A DNA stretch of 26,325 bases from Larix sibirica (Eukaryota; Streptophyta; Pinopsida; Pinales; Pinaceae). The number at the start of each line of letters is the position of its first letter. Positions within the stretch are counted from its first letter, which is position 1. The notes below the pieces were generated by a model, which worked only from the letters and a program-made list of their open reading frames with translations, ran no database searches and was not told the origin of the DNA. Positions 10,648 through 20,202 of this stretch are shown piece after piece. A program made the position numbers and the translations under genes. Location: assembly GCA_004151065.3 (NCBI GenBank), contig NWUY0300050211.1, positions 15,004 to 41,328 of the forward strand. The letters are read 5' to 3'.

Positions 10648-11188
10648 GAGCAAGGTCAGCTCCAAATGTTGATATAAAATTAGGCCTTAAGGGTCCACCT
10701 ATAGTGGGTTAGATAGAGGCTGCAAAAAAGTTTAAAAAAACAATGACATACTTTCCTTGTGAATATGTGATTACTCTTCTTGGATGTTTATTTTTAAAGG
10801 TGATGTTATTCATAAAGATTCATGAATCCTCATGGATATTATTGAAATGCTATTGAAGCATCTACATAATGTAATTTTTTAATTTATAATTAATGAGAAG
10901 TTAAGATTTGTTTTTTCAAGAATTTTTTTAGATTGATTAAACTTAAACAATATTTTTGAAAAAAATATTTTATTATACATAATTTTTATATTACACTTAA
11001 ATTATGGAACAACTTTAATATCACGTGCGCACACACATAACGAATAACCTCATGGAAAACTCTTTGAGTACTGCGTTATGATTCATGGATGGTAAACGGG
11101 ATAAATCATCGACCTTAATTATGGAGACTAATCCTAAGGGGATCATGCGAATCAAATCCGTAACATCCTCAACTTTGAGGGGAGAGGA
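10648..11188. other. Intergenic DNA, no gene seen
   Basis: AT-rich sequence without a supported coding frame. A 66-codon minus-strand frame (11021-11221) reads through the CT microsatellite and the undetermined base and is not credible. Confidence 0.5.
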
Positions 11189-11218
11189 GCTCTCTCTCTC
11201 TCTCTCTCTCTCTCTCTN
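11189..11218. repeat. (CT)n microsatellite ending in an undetermined base
   Basis: About 14 CT units run to 11217. They are followed by the only N in the window (11218), then CATGTG. Tract length and flank are therefore uncertain in the assembly. Confidence 0.9.
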
Positions 11219-11573
11219 CATGTGAGTTCACATTAAAGGCGTTGATCTTGAAAAAATATGCAGAGCACCAATACTCATCATATTTATTCAAATTGGTTAA
11301 TTGAATCATTGTTTATTTTTGTCATCAAGGACTGAATGACACTACCACTAAACGAGGAATCGTGCATGCAAAAGAGTCTAGAACTACCTATCTTTATTTG
11401 ACCGACCAAACCCACAAGAGGCTATCATAAAGAAATATTATGGATTAATGAAGCATCCAATATATATACTATATGATGCAATTATTATAAAAAGGGGATT
11501 ACTAAAAGAGTCTTATATATATACATATATTATATATATATAGTAGAAGATAATAAATTAAAAGAGTTGAGTT

Positions 11574-11578
<5 letters not shown>

Positions 11579-11626
<48 letters not shown>

Positions 11627-11627
11627 A
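11579..11627. repeat. Compound (CT)n(TA)n microsatellite
   Basis: About 13 CT units (11579-11604) pass directly into about 11 TA units (to 11627). It is the second CT tract within 400 bases. Confidence 0.9.
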
Positions 11628-11741
11628 TAAATTTGTCATTAAATTTAGAAATCAAAATATTGTTGACACAAAATTGACTTCTAAAATAATTTGTTTCTTA
11701 TAACTCAAAAGTTGTTCTCCATCCCCAATCCCATTCCTAGG

Positions 11742-11800
11742 CCATTAGGTTGGTTAGACGACCATGTATCCAATTTGAACGTCCATAGCTGGAATCACTG
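11742..11800 (+). mobile_element. Weak SINE-head-like sequence
   Basis: TTAGGTTGGTTAGACGACCATGTATCC followed by AATTTGAACGTCC resembles the order and wording of the head at 3386-3434 (TTAGG..TTGG.TAG...CATGTA..ATCCA.TTTGAA.). The box B match to the pol III consensus is poor. It may be a diverged relative of that SINE. Confidence 0.2.
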
Positions 11801-12918
11801 GGAGGAAGTCAATTGATTTATGGATACTTAATGCTCCTATTAAAACATAGTTACCAAGTTTGAATTTGAATACGGATTCGAATTCGATATGATTTGCAAA
11901 TAATTTGTATTAGAAAATTTCAATTTGATGAAAATTTATGAATATATTGAAACAAAAAGTGTGTGTTTATCCCGTTGAATGTGAAGTTGAAATTGAAAAT
12001 AGAAATCACAAAAACAACTAAAAAAAAGAAAGGAATACAAGTTCTTGGTCTAGGTCCCTAAAGTGAATAAGTGAATTTGAAGCTGATTTGAACTATTCTA
12101 TCTCCAAAAGGATCCCCAAAGAAATAATACAATAGGAAATTCGTGTGTCACATGAGTAAGAGGTATTTTTTGATGAAAAATGAAACTTTCCAAATGTCCT
12201 AAAAAGAACTTCCATATAGATAATATAGCAATGCGCCTATTCACTCAGATAAGGCAACTCTGGGAAATTCCTGTCTATTCGAAATTTCAGTTCCATACTA
12301 AGAGAGTGAATCGGTGGGGAACTAAGATTCTCCACTTTATCTACAAAATGGAAAAGTTCCATCAAGTCACTCAAATTGAATCAAATCAGGGGTCTTGATG
12401 TAGGCGGGGTGGTTGTGGTGGTCAGTTGTGGTTGTCCTCACTCTGGATCAAACTTATGTCCACCTTCACATGACGCTTTCCGCCTTTGGGTACGTCAGCT
12501 ATTTTCCATTGAAAAAAAACTGAATCAAATCGAATAATTTACGAGATGAACTAAATATCCATAGTGATTTTTAATACATTTAGATAAGTGAGATTCATGA
12601 TAATTTCATGTGGGATGAGACCGATCATTCATTCTATTCTTTATTCCAAAATGAATGAAAATAATATTTGTGCAATATCCCATCGACATGATGGAGATAC
12701 TTAAGGGTTATTTGGAGGATTAGAAGGAGATGTATGATTAGCAGATGTAAATGATTATTTTATATGAATTTGTTTATTCAGTTGTTTATGTTACATCATC
12801 GTATGATCATTTTAATCCATGTTTTTATATTGTTTAAATATATAAAAAGGCAAAAGTTAATTTAAATATCATATATAATTACAAGTGAGGATCGAGCTGT
12901 TCCGAGTGAAGCGAAGTC
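11801..12918. other. Intergenic DNA, no supported gene
   Basis: A 72-codon plus-strand frame (12180-12398) has no recognisable motif. A more GC-rich patch at about 12398-12510 (GGCGGGGTGGTTGTGGTGGT...) stands out from the AT-rich flanks but matches nothing I know. The remainder is AT-rich. Confidence 0.45.
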
Positions 12919-13282
12919 TCTTTATGTTAAGAAACGATAAACCCTCCGTTAAAATTGGATGTGAAGTATACAACCTAAATTCCTTATATTTTATTTACAT
13001 TGTGAAGTATATAACTTAAATTCCTTAATTGTTGGAGAAAGGTGTTTCAAATTTAACAATTTTGTCTCGTTGCTTTTGAGTATATTTGTTTTCCGGGTGT
13101 CTTTATTTTAGGAAACAACAGTTAAAATTGGATGTGAAGTATACAACTTAAATTCTTTATATTTTATTTACATTGTGAAGTATACAACTTAAATTCCTTC
13201 ATGGTTGGAGAAAGGTGTTTCAAATTTAACAATTTTGTCTCGTTGCTTTTGAGTATATTTTTCTTCGGGTGTCTTTATTTTA
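12919..13282 (+). repeat. Tandem repeat, 172-181 bp unit, two full copies plus a third start
   Basis: Unit 1 is 12919-13099 and unit 2 is 13100-13271. A third start, TCTTTATTTTA, follows at 13272-13282. The block GTTAAAATTGGATGTGAAGT starts at 12948 and recurs at 13121. The stretch from GTTGGAGAAAGGTGTTTCAA to TTTTGAGTATATTT is essentially identical in both units. Each unit also contains an internal 41 bp duplication (GTGAAGTATA.AAC.TAAATTC at 12961 and 13002). The main LINE sits immediately to the right. Confidence 0.9.
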
Positions 13283-13285
13283 AAG

Positions 13286-13298
13286 ATCACATGTTGAG
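13286..13298 (+). repeat. Left target-site duplication of LINE1
   Basis: ATCACATGTTGAG is identical to 19820-19832. It marks the 5' boundary of the LINE, which therefore starts at 13299. Confidence 0.9.
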
Positions 13299-13712
13299 GA
13301 ATATATTCTTTTTGAAAAAAGCTCATTGTTTTTACTATAATCATGGTGGTCGCTAAATATGGTTTAGTCCAGATCATATTTGGGTTTTCACTTTGGTTAC
13401 TTGAAATTGGAGGGTGGAGATTAACCCGTCATAGATTTGGTGTCCGTCATTTTTTTAGAATGGTTAGTACCAACCAAGTAAAAAAAGTGGGAAGTATTTG
13501 TGCATTTTTCCTTTGTTTCTATCGTAGGTTTTGATACCACCAACTTCGGTCTCTTCTCCGGATTTTTCAGGGTCTCTTTCTTAACATGCTTTGACTTGGG
13601 GGTTTCTCATTTGGGACTGTCTATGTTTTGTTATTGTCCTACTGATGTTTTCCTGACTCCTCTTGTACGTTTTTTGGACTGGGTATTTCACATTTGGTTT
13701 ATCCGGGATCGG
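13299..13712 (+). promoter_or_regulatory. LINE1 5' leader with presumed internal promoter
   Basis: This 414-base segment lies between the left target duplication and the proposed ORF1 start. It opens with the 10 bp palindrome GAATATATTC. Full-length plant LINEs carry their promoter in this region; I see no clear TATA box or initiator. Several small upstream frames occur (for example 13343-13534), none of which resembles a known protein. The 13500-13892 frame is the extension of ORF1 upstream of its likely ATG. Confidence 0.5.
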
Positions 13713-15456
13713 ATGTCATGGTCTGGTACCACATGCTCTTCTCGGCAGGTGTCGAGACCGGGGGTTTCGATGGTATCACCTAAAGCTACACCTTCGAGAG
13801 TACGGGGAAACCATTTTTGTGATGTTGTTTACAGTTCACTAGCTTCTAAGGGTCGTATCGTTCTAAGCAAGCAAGTGGAACCATCTGCGTAGGCTTTGAA
13901 TTATAGGGTTGCTCCCGACCTCAGTTATGAGGGATGCCATGCTTGGATTACAGGTGAACTTGTCAGGTGTCAACGGAAAGTTAAGACAAAGAAAGATAAG
14001 AAGAATCGGGCACTATGTGTTCTTGGTAAGGATATCACGATGGATATGGTTTTAAACTCATCTCGTGCCCTTGTGGTCAAGTTCGAATTCCTTAAGCTTT
14101 CGCGAAGATATCATTGACTGGGTCAACAGGGTTTGCAAACCCTTAATTCACTACTCTCCTAGGGTCATCATACTTGTGAATGGCTGGATTTTTTCCCATT
14201 TCCTTTCGGAGGAATCGCTGCAAGCTATCCTTTCCAGATTCTGGGTTTTTGGTAAGGGGTCGTTCGTCTTATGCCGGTGGCATCCGACTTTTGACCCCTG
14301 GAAGGAAAAATTGGGGAGACGACACCTTTGGTTTAAACTACCCAGTTTCCCACTTTTCTGTTGGAATCTATAAGGCTTTATGGCAGTGGCGAATTCTATT
14401 GGAAAATTTATTCTTATTGAGGAGGAAGCGACATTGATGTCAAATGATCGGTGATGCCCTTGGATTCTCGTGGAAGTTGATGTTTCAGAGGGGCTTCCAG
14501 CTGAAGTAGAAGTTAGATGGGAGGATGGTGTGTTCATTCAATAGTTGGACTACTAGGGCCTTCCGTTCAGGTGTTTTAAATGCCATGCTACTAGGCATTT
14601 ACGACAAGACTATGAGAAGTATCAAGACTGTGAAAAATTGCTTCAAGAGAATAACTCATCAGATGGTGAGTCCTCTAAGGGAGCAGTGGATCCGATGTAA
14701 AGTGTGTCATTTCCTCTTTCGATGGATGAGCTATTGGAAAAATATTTCTTGGGTAAGTTCAATGCTTTTCTACCTTTACTTTTGAAAGTCATAAATGTCA
14801 AAGGGATTCTGGACTTGATGAAACTAGTTGTCTCCTCTCTTGTGGATCCTCACCTATCAACTACACCTTTCCAACATTGTCTCTTTCCTTCAGACCTAAA
14901 CCCAGTTCCTTTGCTTTCTACTGATGGGGTTGTCGCACCTGGGGCTTCCCCATTTGAGGAAAATCCAGGCGAGACTTGAAACAAGGTTTGTTCCTCGCTG
15001 GGGAATATGCCTACTTCACTAGGTTTCAACATCCCTTCTTCTCCCCTCAATAAAGTTGTTGAGCTGGCGAACATGAACCCTACTTTGGTATCAAACAATC
15101 CTTCTTTTTTCCATGTTGGAGACATTAGGGTTTCTGAAGAGATAGGGATACATTCTGGTTTGGCTACCTCAATGGTAGACTCGCAATCCCCTGCTTCAGC
15201 TAAACCTTTACAAATTTTTGGTTCTGATGTTGTGCCCATTGATAATTTTATTCCTATCGGCTCCATTCGACAACATGTAACCCTTAGAAAGAGGAAGGGT
15301 AAGTCTAAACTGGGAAAAGAGACCAAGGCCGTGGGTGACAACAAATGGGTAAATCCAAAAGCCACTGAGATGTTCTCTATTTTTGTTTTGATTTATACCA
15401 CATCCACTACTAGGACACTTAGAGCGAGTGTTGTCTATGAGGTGGTGACTTCATGA
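13713..15456 (+). pseudogene. LINE1 ORF1: DUF4283-like / zinc-knuckle RNA-binding protein, broken
   Basis: ORF1 proteins bind element RNA and form the ribonucleoprotein used in retrotransposition. I chose ATG 13713 because the frame upstream is leader-like; this is not certain. From about 13900 the translation matches the plant DUF4283 domain (GWIFSHFLSEESLQAI, SRFWVFGKGSFVL, RWHPTFDPWKEKLGRRHLW). A retroviral-type zinc knuckle follows at 14572-14613: C-x2-C-x4-H-x4-Tyr, where the last Cys is now Tyr (TAT). The tail (14704-15456) is Ser/Pro-rich and variable. Breaks: stop at 13890; a +1 frame change near 14100; stops at 14371, 14452, 14542, 14554, 14698 and 14977. The final TGA (15454) overlaps the ORF2 ATG. 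Confidence 0.85.
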
Positions 15457-18400
15457 TTCTTTTGTATTTCAATGTGCGGGGGCTCGGTAGTCATCCCAAA
15501 CGAACTGCCATCAAAAGGCTATTAGACCAGAAAAAACCCAGTTGTTGTTATGCTCCAAGAAACGATGTGCTCTAGTCTGGATGCTTGCCATTTTTTTCTT
15601 AAACTTAGACCCCATTGGCTATGTAGTGTGGTGGATGCATGTGGGCACTATGGTGGACTTTTGACAACATGGAATCCTCAAGTTACTCATTTTTCCTCTT
15701 TCATTACGGTTGCAGGTATCAAGCTGACTGGTTCCATTAAAGGTTTCTCTCAATCGATTAGTATTATGAATGTATATGGTCCTTACAACAACAGGGCTTC
15801 TTTCTGGGATACGATTTGTGCTCGGGGTATTCTAAGTGATCCAACACTTATTCTTGGAGGTGAACTCAACCTCACTTTATCTAAGCTAGAAACATGGGTT
15901 TCCAAGAAGATCAACGATCCTTTGGCATATTATTTTAAAGATATTTTCAATAAGGAAAGACTCATTGATATTGTACCAGTGGCCATTGTGCCAACTTGGT
16001 CAAATTCCAGGTCGGGGAATGCAAGGGTGGCCAAGAGACTTGACAGGTTTTTGACGAATGAGCAGTTGTTATGTCACTTCAGAAGATATAAATTGTGAAG
16101 CATTTCCACCGGGGTTTCAGACCATAAAGTTGTGATTTTCCATATGGAACTTGGGAATGACCGTTACCTTACTCCCTTCAAATTCAATGGTACTTGGCTT
16201 GAAGATGAATCTTTCTATACTTTTGTATCAGATCAATTGAATATATTGAGGCAGACTGTGCATCCCTCTCCTTTACAGCAGCTGATTTTCAGATTAAACA
16301 ATCTCTGTAGTGAGGTTATCATCTGGGATAGAAATAAGAGGAAGCAAATCAATGAATAACTGCATAGTATTGAACAACAGATTCATCATATTGAAATATT
16401 TCCAGGGGTTGATCTCTTTTCAAAATCTAGGAAGACGAAGCTCCTTAATTTGTTTAAACAAAAATGTGTGATTATGAACCAACCAGAGAATACATGGAGA
16501 CTTAAAAGTAGATCCCTTTGGATAGCAAGAGGAGATCATAATACAAAATTCTTCCAACGATATGCATCACGCTGTCGGAACAACAATGCTATCTGGGAAT
16601 TCCACAATGGGGAAGGTGTATTGGTCAAAGAATAGGATACTATTAGGAGTTTGGAGGTTTCACACTTCTCCAATATATTTGAACAAGATCCCTCCCCAAA
16701 TTTGATGGAATAGCTAAGGATTTTAAAGCTCCTGCCTAGGTTCTATGATGATGAGGAAGGTTGTAGGATTGGTAAGGAGGTAACTATGGAAAAAAACAAG
16801 GCGATCTTGAAGGCTTTGGTTAAGGAAAAGAGTCCAGGTCCATATGGATGGACCGTTGAATTATTTCTCCACTTATTTGATCTATTGGGGAGAGAGATAC
16901 TTCAAGCGATAGAGGAATCCAGGTCAAAGGATTATATTCCAAAAGGTCTTGATACTACCTATATTACACTTCTTCCTAAGAAAGACAAGGCAGAGGATTT
17001 TAATGATTTTAGGCCCATATCATTATGCAACCTTCTTTACAAAATTATCACCAAGTTACTCTCCAATTGTATCAAGCCCATTCTTGCCAAGCTTATTTCG
17101 AAGGAGCAATTTGGCATCCTGTATAATCACCAAATACTGGATGCCGTAGCGGTGGCTCAAGAAGGGCTTCATTCTATCAAGGAAAAAAATATCCAAGCTG
17201 TGATCCTTAAAATGGAACTCATTAAGGCTTACAACCACTTAAATTGGACATATCTCCGTCTGATATTAGTGTAGATTGGTGTCCCTGTGGAGGTAATAAA
17301 TTGGATAATGGAATTTATTTAGACGGCCTCATATGTTGTTCTGATAAATGGCTCCCCGACCAAGTTTTTTTTTGGGTAGCAGAGGGATCCACCAAGGTTT
17401 CCTGTTATCCCCTCTTTTATTTATCCTCGTGATAGAGGGTCTCAACAGACTCATTGAGGAGGCTCGGTCATCAAATCCTATCAAAGGTATTAATATTTCC
17501 ATAGGTCTTACTCTTATGCACTTACTATTTGTGGATGACGTGCTTATTTTTGGTGCATCATCTGTTGATGAATGGAATTGCTACAAATCTATATTTGATG
17601 TTTTCTGTAAGGCCTCGGGTATGGCCATTAGTCTACTCAAATCAAACTTCTTGTACCATGGTGCAGATGAGGATTGCCTTAGATTGATTGGGGACTTTCT
17701 GCCTTATAAAATGCACTCTTTGGACCATGGCTTGAAGTATCTAGGTTTTTATGTAAAACCCAACAATTATAAGACTGAGGACTAGGGTTGGCTCTTGAAG
17801 AAAATTGATAGCAGGATTAACATGTGGGATTATAGATGGCTTTCCCTTGGAGGAAGGTTCATTATTGCTAAATTTGTATCGATGAGTATACCGACCTACT
17901 GGCTTGGGTTAATGAAACCTCTCGATACTATCATTAATTCCATCCGTAGCAAGACTGTACATTTTATTTGGGATGGAAATCCTTTGGCTAGGAAGTACCA
18001 TCTTTCCAGCTAGGAGTCAATCTCAAGGCCAAAAGACATGGGAGGATGGGGACTTCTAAATCTAGATCTTTTTAGCTTGGCTCTTCGGACAAAGAGCCTG
18101 TGGAGAGCTCTAACCTGCTAGGGTTTGTGGAATGATGTTATCAGATTAAAGTATTTAAGAACTTGTACTTCGTTGCACTATATTAGGAATCCCACTTTCC
18201 ATTACAGAAGTGCCTCCATCATTTGGCGAAGCTTGTTTCCCATTATCAGTGGTTTTTTGAGTTGGAAAGTGGGCAATGGTTACAGTGTTCAGGTAGGAGT
18301 GGACCCAATGGTGGTTTTGGATAATTTTATTCTGTCACCTACCTTGGTGAAACAGCTGAATGGGAAAGGTATCTGTTACTTCGCACATATTGTTCGGGGG

Positions 18401-19567
18401 TCGGATCAATGTGGTAAGTTTAGATGGATTATGACGGATGATCTGGGACTGGCGGATAAAGGTGCGAGTGAATGGAACTGCTTTATCCGACAACTCTCCT
18501 TAACAGGCATTATTCCATCTGGAGAGTCGGATGCACTGGTTTGGGACTACCCCAAGGCTAATGGAAATTTGACTATCAAGGCCGTTTATGGTTCGTTTCT
18601 TTCCAAATTGGACAAACCTGTTCCTACTTGGTGGCAACAGAAACTGTGGATATGGAAGATCCTGCTGAATCTTAAATGCTTCCTGTGGCTATGTTTACAC
18701 AATAACATCTCGATTTGGATGAATTTACAGAAAATAGGTCTCTATGGACCAAACATCTGCTTTCTGTGTCAGAGGGAGGAGGAGGATATTACTCACCTCT
18801 TCATTCGTTGTACTTTCTTCAGAAGTATTTGGAGAAAGTTGAAGTCGTTCTTGAGTTTGTATGGGTAATGGACTAGTCTTACTCCAGAATAATGTCTTTG
18901 TGTTTGGTTACAGAAGAGAACGAGTTTCAAGTTGGTACCTTTGTTTATGATTTTGTCCATTTGGATTTGTAGAAATAAAATTATCTTCGAGGATGAAATT
19001 CCTTTCATTTATGGCACATGCAAGCAAATCTTAACACTACTGCATGAGTATCCTTGTTCTGATATGACCAGACTGAGGGTGATAAAAAAATATCCTGTCC
19101 ATGATTTTGGATCCCTTTTTGGATTTTTTGATGGGGCTACTACAAACGACTGTTGTGGAGCTGTCATGGTATTGAGGGTCAAAGAAGATCATATTGTCCA
19201 TTTAAAAATGGGGGTAGGCTGTGGTTCAAATATGAAAGTTGAGCTACTTGGCCTTTGGGGGCTATTGTGGTTCTCCAACAAAAGAGTCATCTTTAGGATT
19301 AACATTTTTGGGGACTCCAAGGTTATAATTGATTGGGATGCAGGGAGGTATAATATTGATGATGTACATCTACAACCTTGGTTGATGCATACCAGAAAAC
19401 TCATCCTTTCCTTTGAGCTAGTCACCTTTCAGCATGTTTACAGGAATTTTAATCTTGAAGCAGATCGACTCTCAATGGAAGCACTTGGTCCTGCGGATGG
19501 CTTTATCTATTTCGAGGAATGGGTGGATGGGGCACTAGTGTACTCCGGTCATACTAGTTTCCTATAG
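15453..19567 (+). pseudogene. LINE1 ORF2: endonuclease / reverse transcriptase / zf-RVT / RNase H, broken
   Basis: ORF2 nicks target DNA and copies element RNA at the nick. Endonuclease (15453-16150): FNVRGLG, MLQET, MNVYGPYN, GGELN (family norm GGDFN; Asp is now Glu, codon 15862) and VSDH (16114). RT (about 16828-17600): KSPGPYGW, FRPISLCN, motif A LKMELIKAYN (Asp is now Glu, codon 17215), GIHQGFLLSPL, motif C FVDD (17528-17539). zf-RVT with CFLC...HLFIRC near 18.76-18.82 kb. RNase H with all four acidic positions kept: FFDGA (19130), VELLGL (19241), GDSKV (19313), EADRLS (19463). Breaks: frame change at 15531-15540; 11 stops at 16096, 16357, 16633, 16711, 17272, 17320, 17783, 18011, 18119, 18866 and 18890; frame change at the T9 run 17365-17373. 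About 1,370 codons, usual for the family. Confidence 0.95.
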
Positions 19568-19819
19568 GTCTCCTTTCTTCTTTCGTTGTTGTGGTCCTAT
19601 GTTTTCCTTTTGTACTTTTGGCACTATAAGGATATTAGGATCTGTAACTGTCTGTGAGATGGTTTGGTCACTTTACAGTTTTTTTCGGTTTATAGGGTCA
19701 TATAGAGACAAAGAGATTGGAATGTTTTTAGCCTATTTTTTGTCCTTGTATGCTTTTATGTAAGTTTGATTTCTAAATGAAATAACAAGTTATTGTTTTT
19801 TCAATTTGAAAAAAAAGGA
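19568..19819 (+). other. LINE1 3' leader and A tract
   Basis: This is the non-coding 3' end, from the ORF2 stop (TAG 19565-19567) to the right target duplication. It contains a small stem, AATAAC-AA-GTTATT (19781-19794), and ends in A8 (19809-19816) plus three bases. In LINEs the 3' end of the RNA is where the RT starts copying, so a 3'-proximal hairpin could matter, but that is inference. Confidence 0.8.
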
Positions 19820-19832
19820 ATCACATGTTGAG
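19820..19832 (+). repeat. Right target-site duplication of LINE1
   Basis: ATCACATGTTGAG is identical to 13286-13298 and directly follows the A tract. Confidence 0.9.
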
Positions 19833-20202
19833 TGGTAGTGGTGGTATTCCAGCTAATCCTCGTTGTTGGATAAGAACATAAATGTAAAAACACTTTTCAT
19901 TTTTCCCACACATAAAAAACCTATACTTGATATTTCATTATGAAATCGAAGTATAGAGGGTTTTCAGATCGAGACCATTTTACATTAGAAATACAAATTC
20001 TTTTGCATTTGCTTCAAATAGAAGGTTGTTTACTGACAATTTTCATCCAAGTCCGAATCATCACAAATGATATTAAAGTTCCATTTTTGCTACAAAAACT
20101 AAACGAAAAGAGGATCGACATAGCAAAATTAAGTACAGACAATACATCATCCTTAGGCTGACTAGTTGAAGTAGGATATTGAAAAAACAGAGATCCTGCA
20201 GA
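19833..20202. other. Host flank and probable 3' leader of LINE2
   Basis: Between the right target duplication of LINE1 and the last codon of LINE2. The part nearest 20202 is probably the LINE2 3' leader (minus strand). No A tract (T run on this strand) marks its end, so the boundary is unknown. The 73-codon plus-strand frame at 19940-20161 is not supported. Confidence 0.45.

Larger units (their letters stand above)
13299..19819 (+). mobile_element. LINE1: full-length plant L1-type non-LTR retrotransposon, inactive
   Basis: The element is about 6.5 kb and runs 5' leader, ORF1 (DUF4283-like plus zinc knuckle), ORF2 (endonuclease, reverse transcriptase, zf-RVT, RNase H), 3' leader and short A tract. 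It is flanked by a perfect 13 bp target-site duplication and its length is in the usual range for full plant L1 elements, so this is a complete insertion, not a truncated copy. About 18 in-frame stops, three frameshifts, and substituted catalytic Asp residues in the endonuclease and RT make it inactive. It lies at the end of a 175 bp tandem repeat and next to an opposed, truncated relative (LINE2). Confidence 0.95.

Noticed and set aside
12180-12398. 72-codon plus-strand frame as a small gene
   Set aside because: No recognisable domain, signal peptide or codon pattern. The length is within chance for this composition.
13343-13534. Small plus-strand frame in the LINE1 leader
   Set aside because: No family similarity seen. 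Short frames are common in leaders and there is no sign of conservation.
14151-14537. 128-codon open frame on the minus strand
   Set aside because: Antisense to the DUF4283-like region, where the plus strand carries the conserved motifs.
14850-15365. 171-codon open frame on the minus strand
   Set aside because: It lies antisense to the ORF1 tail of LINE1, which is in a clear continuous plus-strand frame. It has no recognisable motif and is best explained as a shadow frame.
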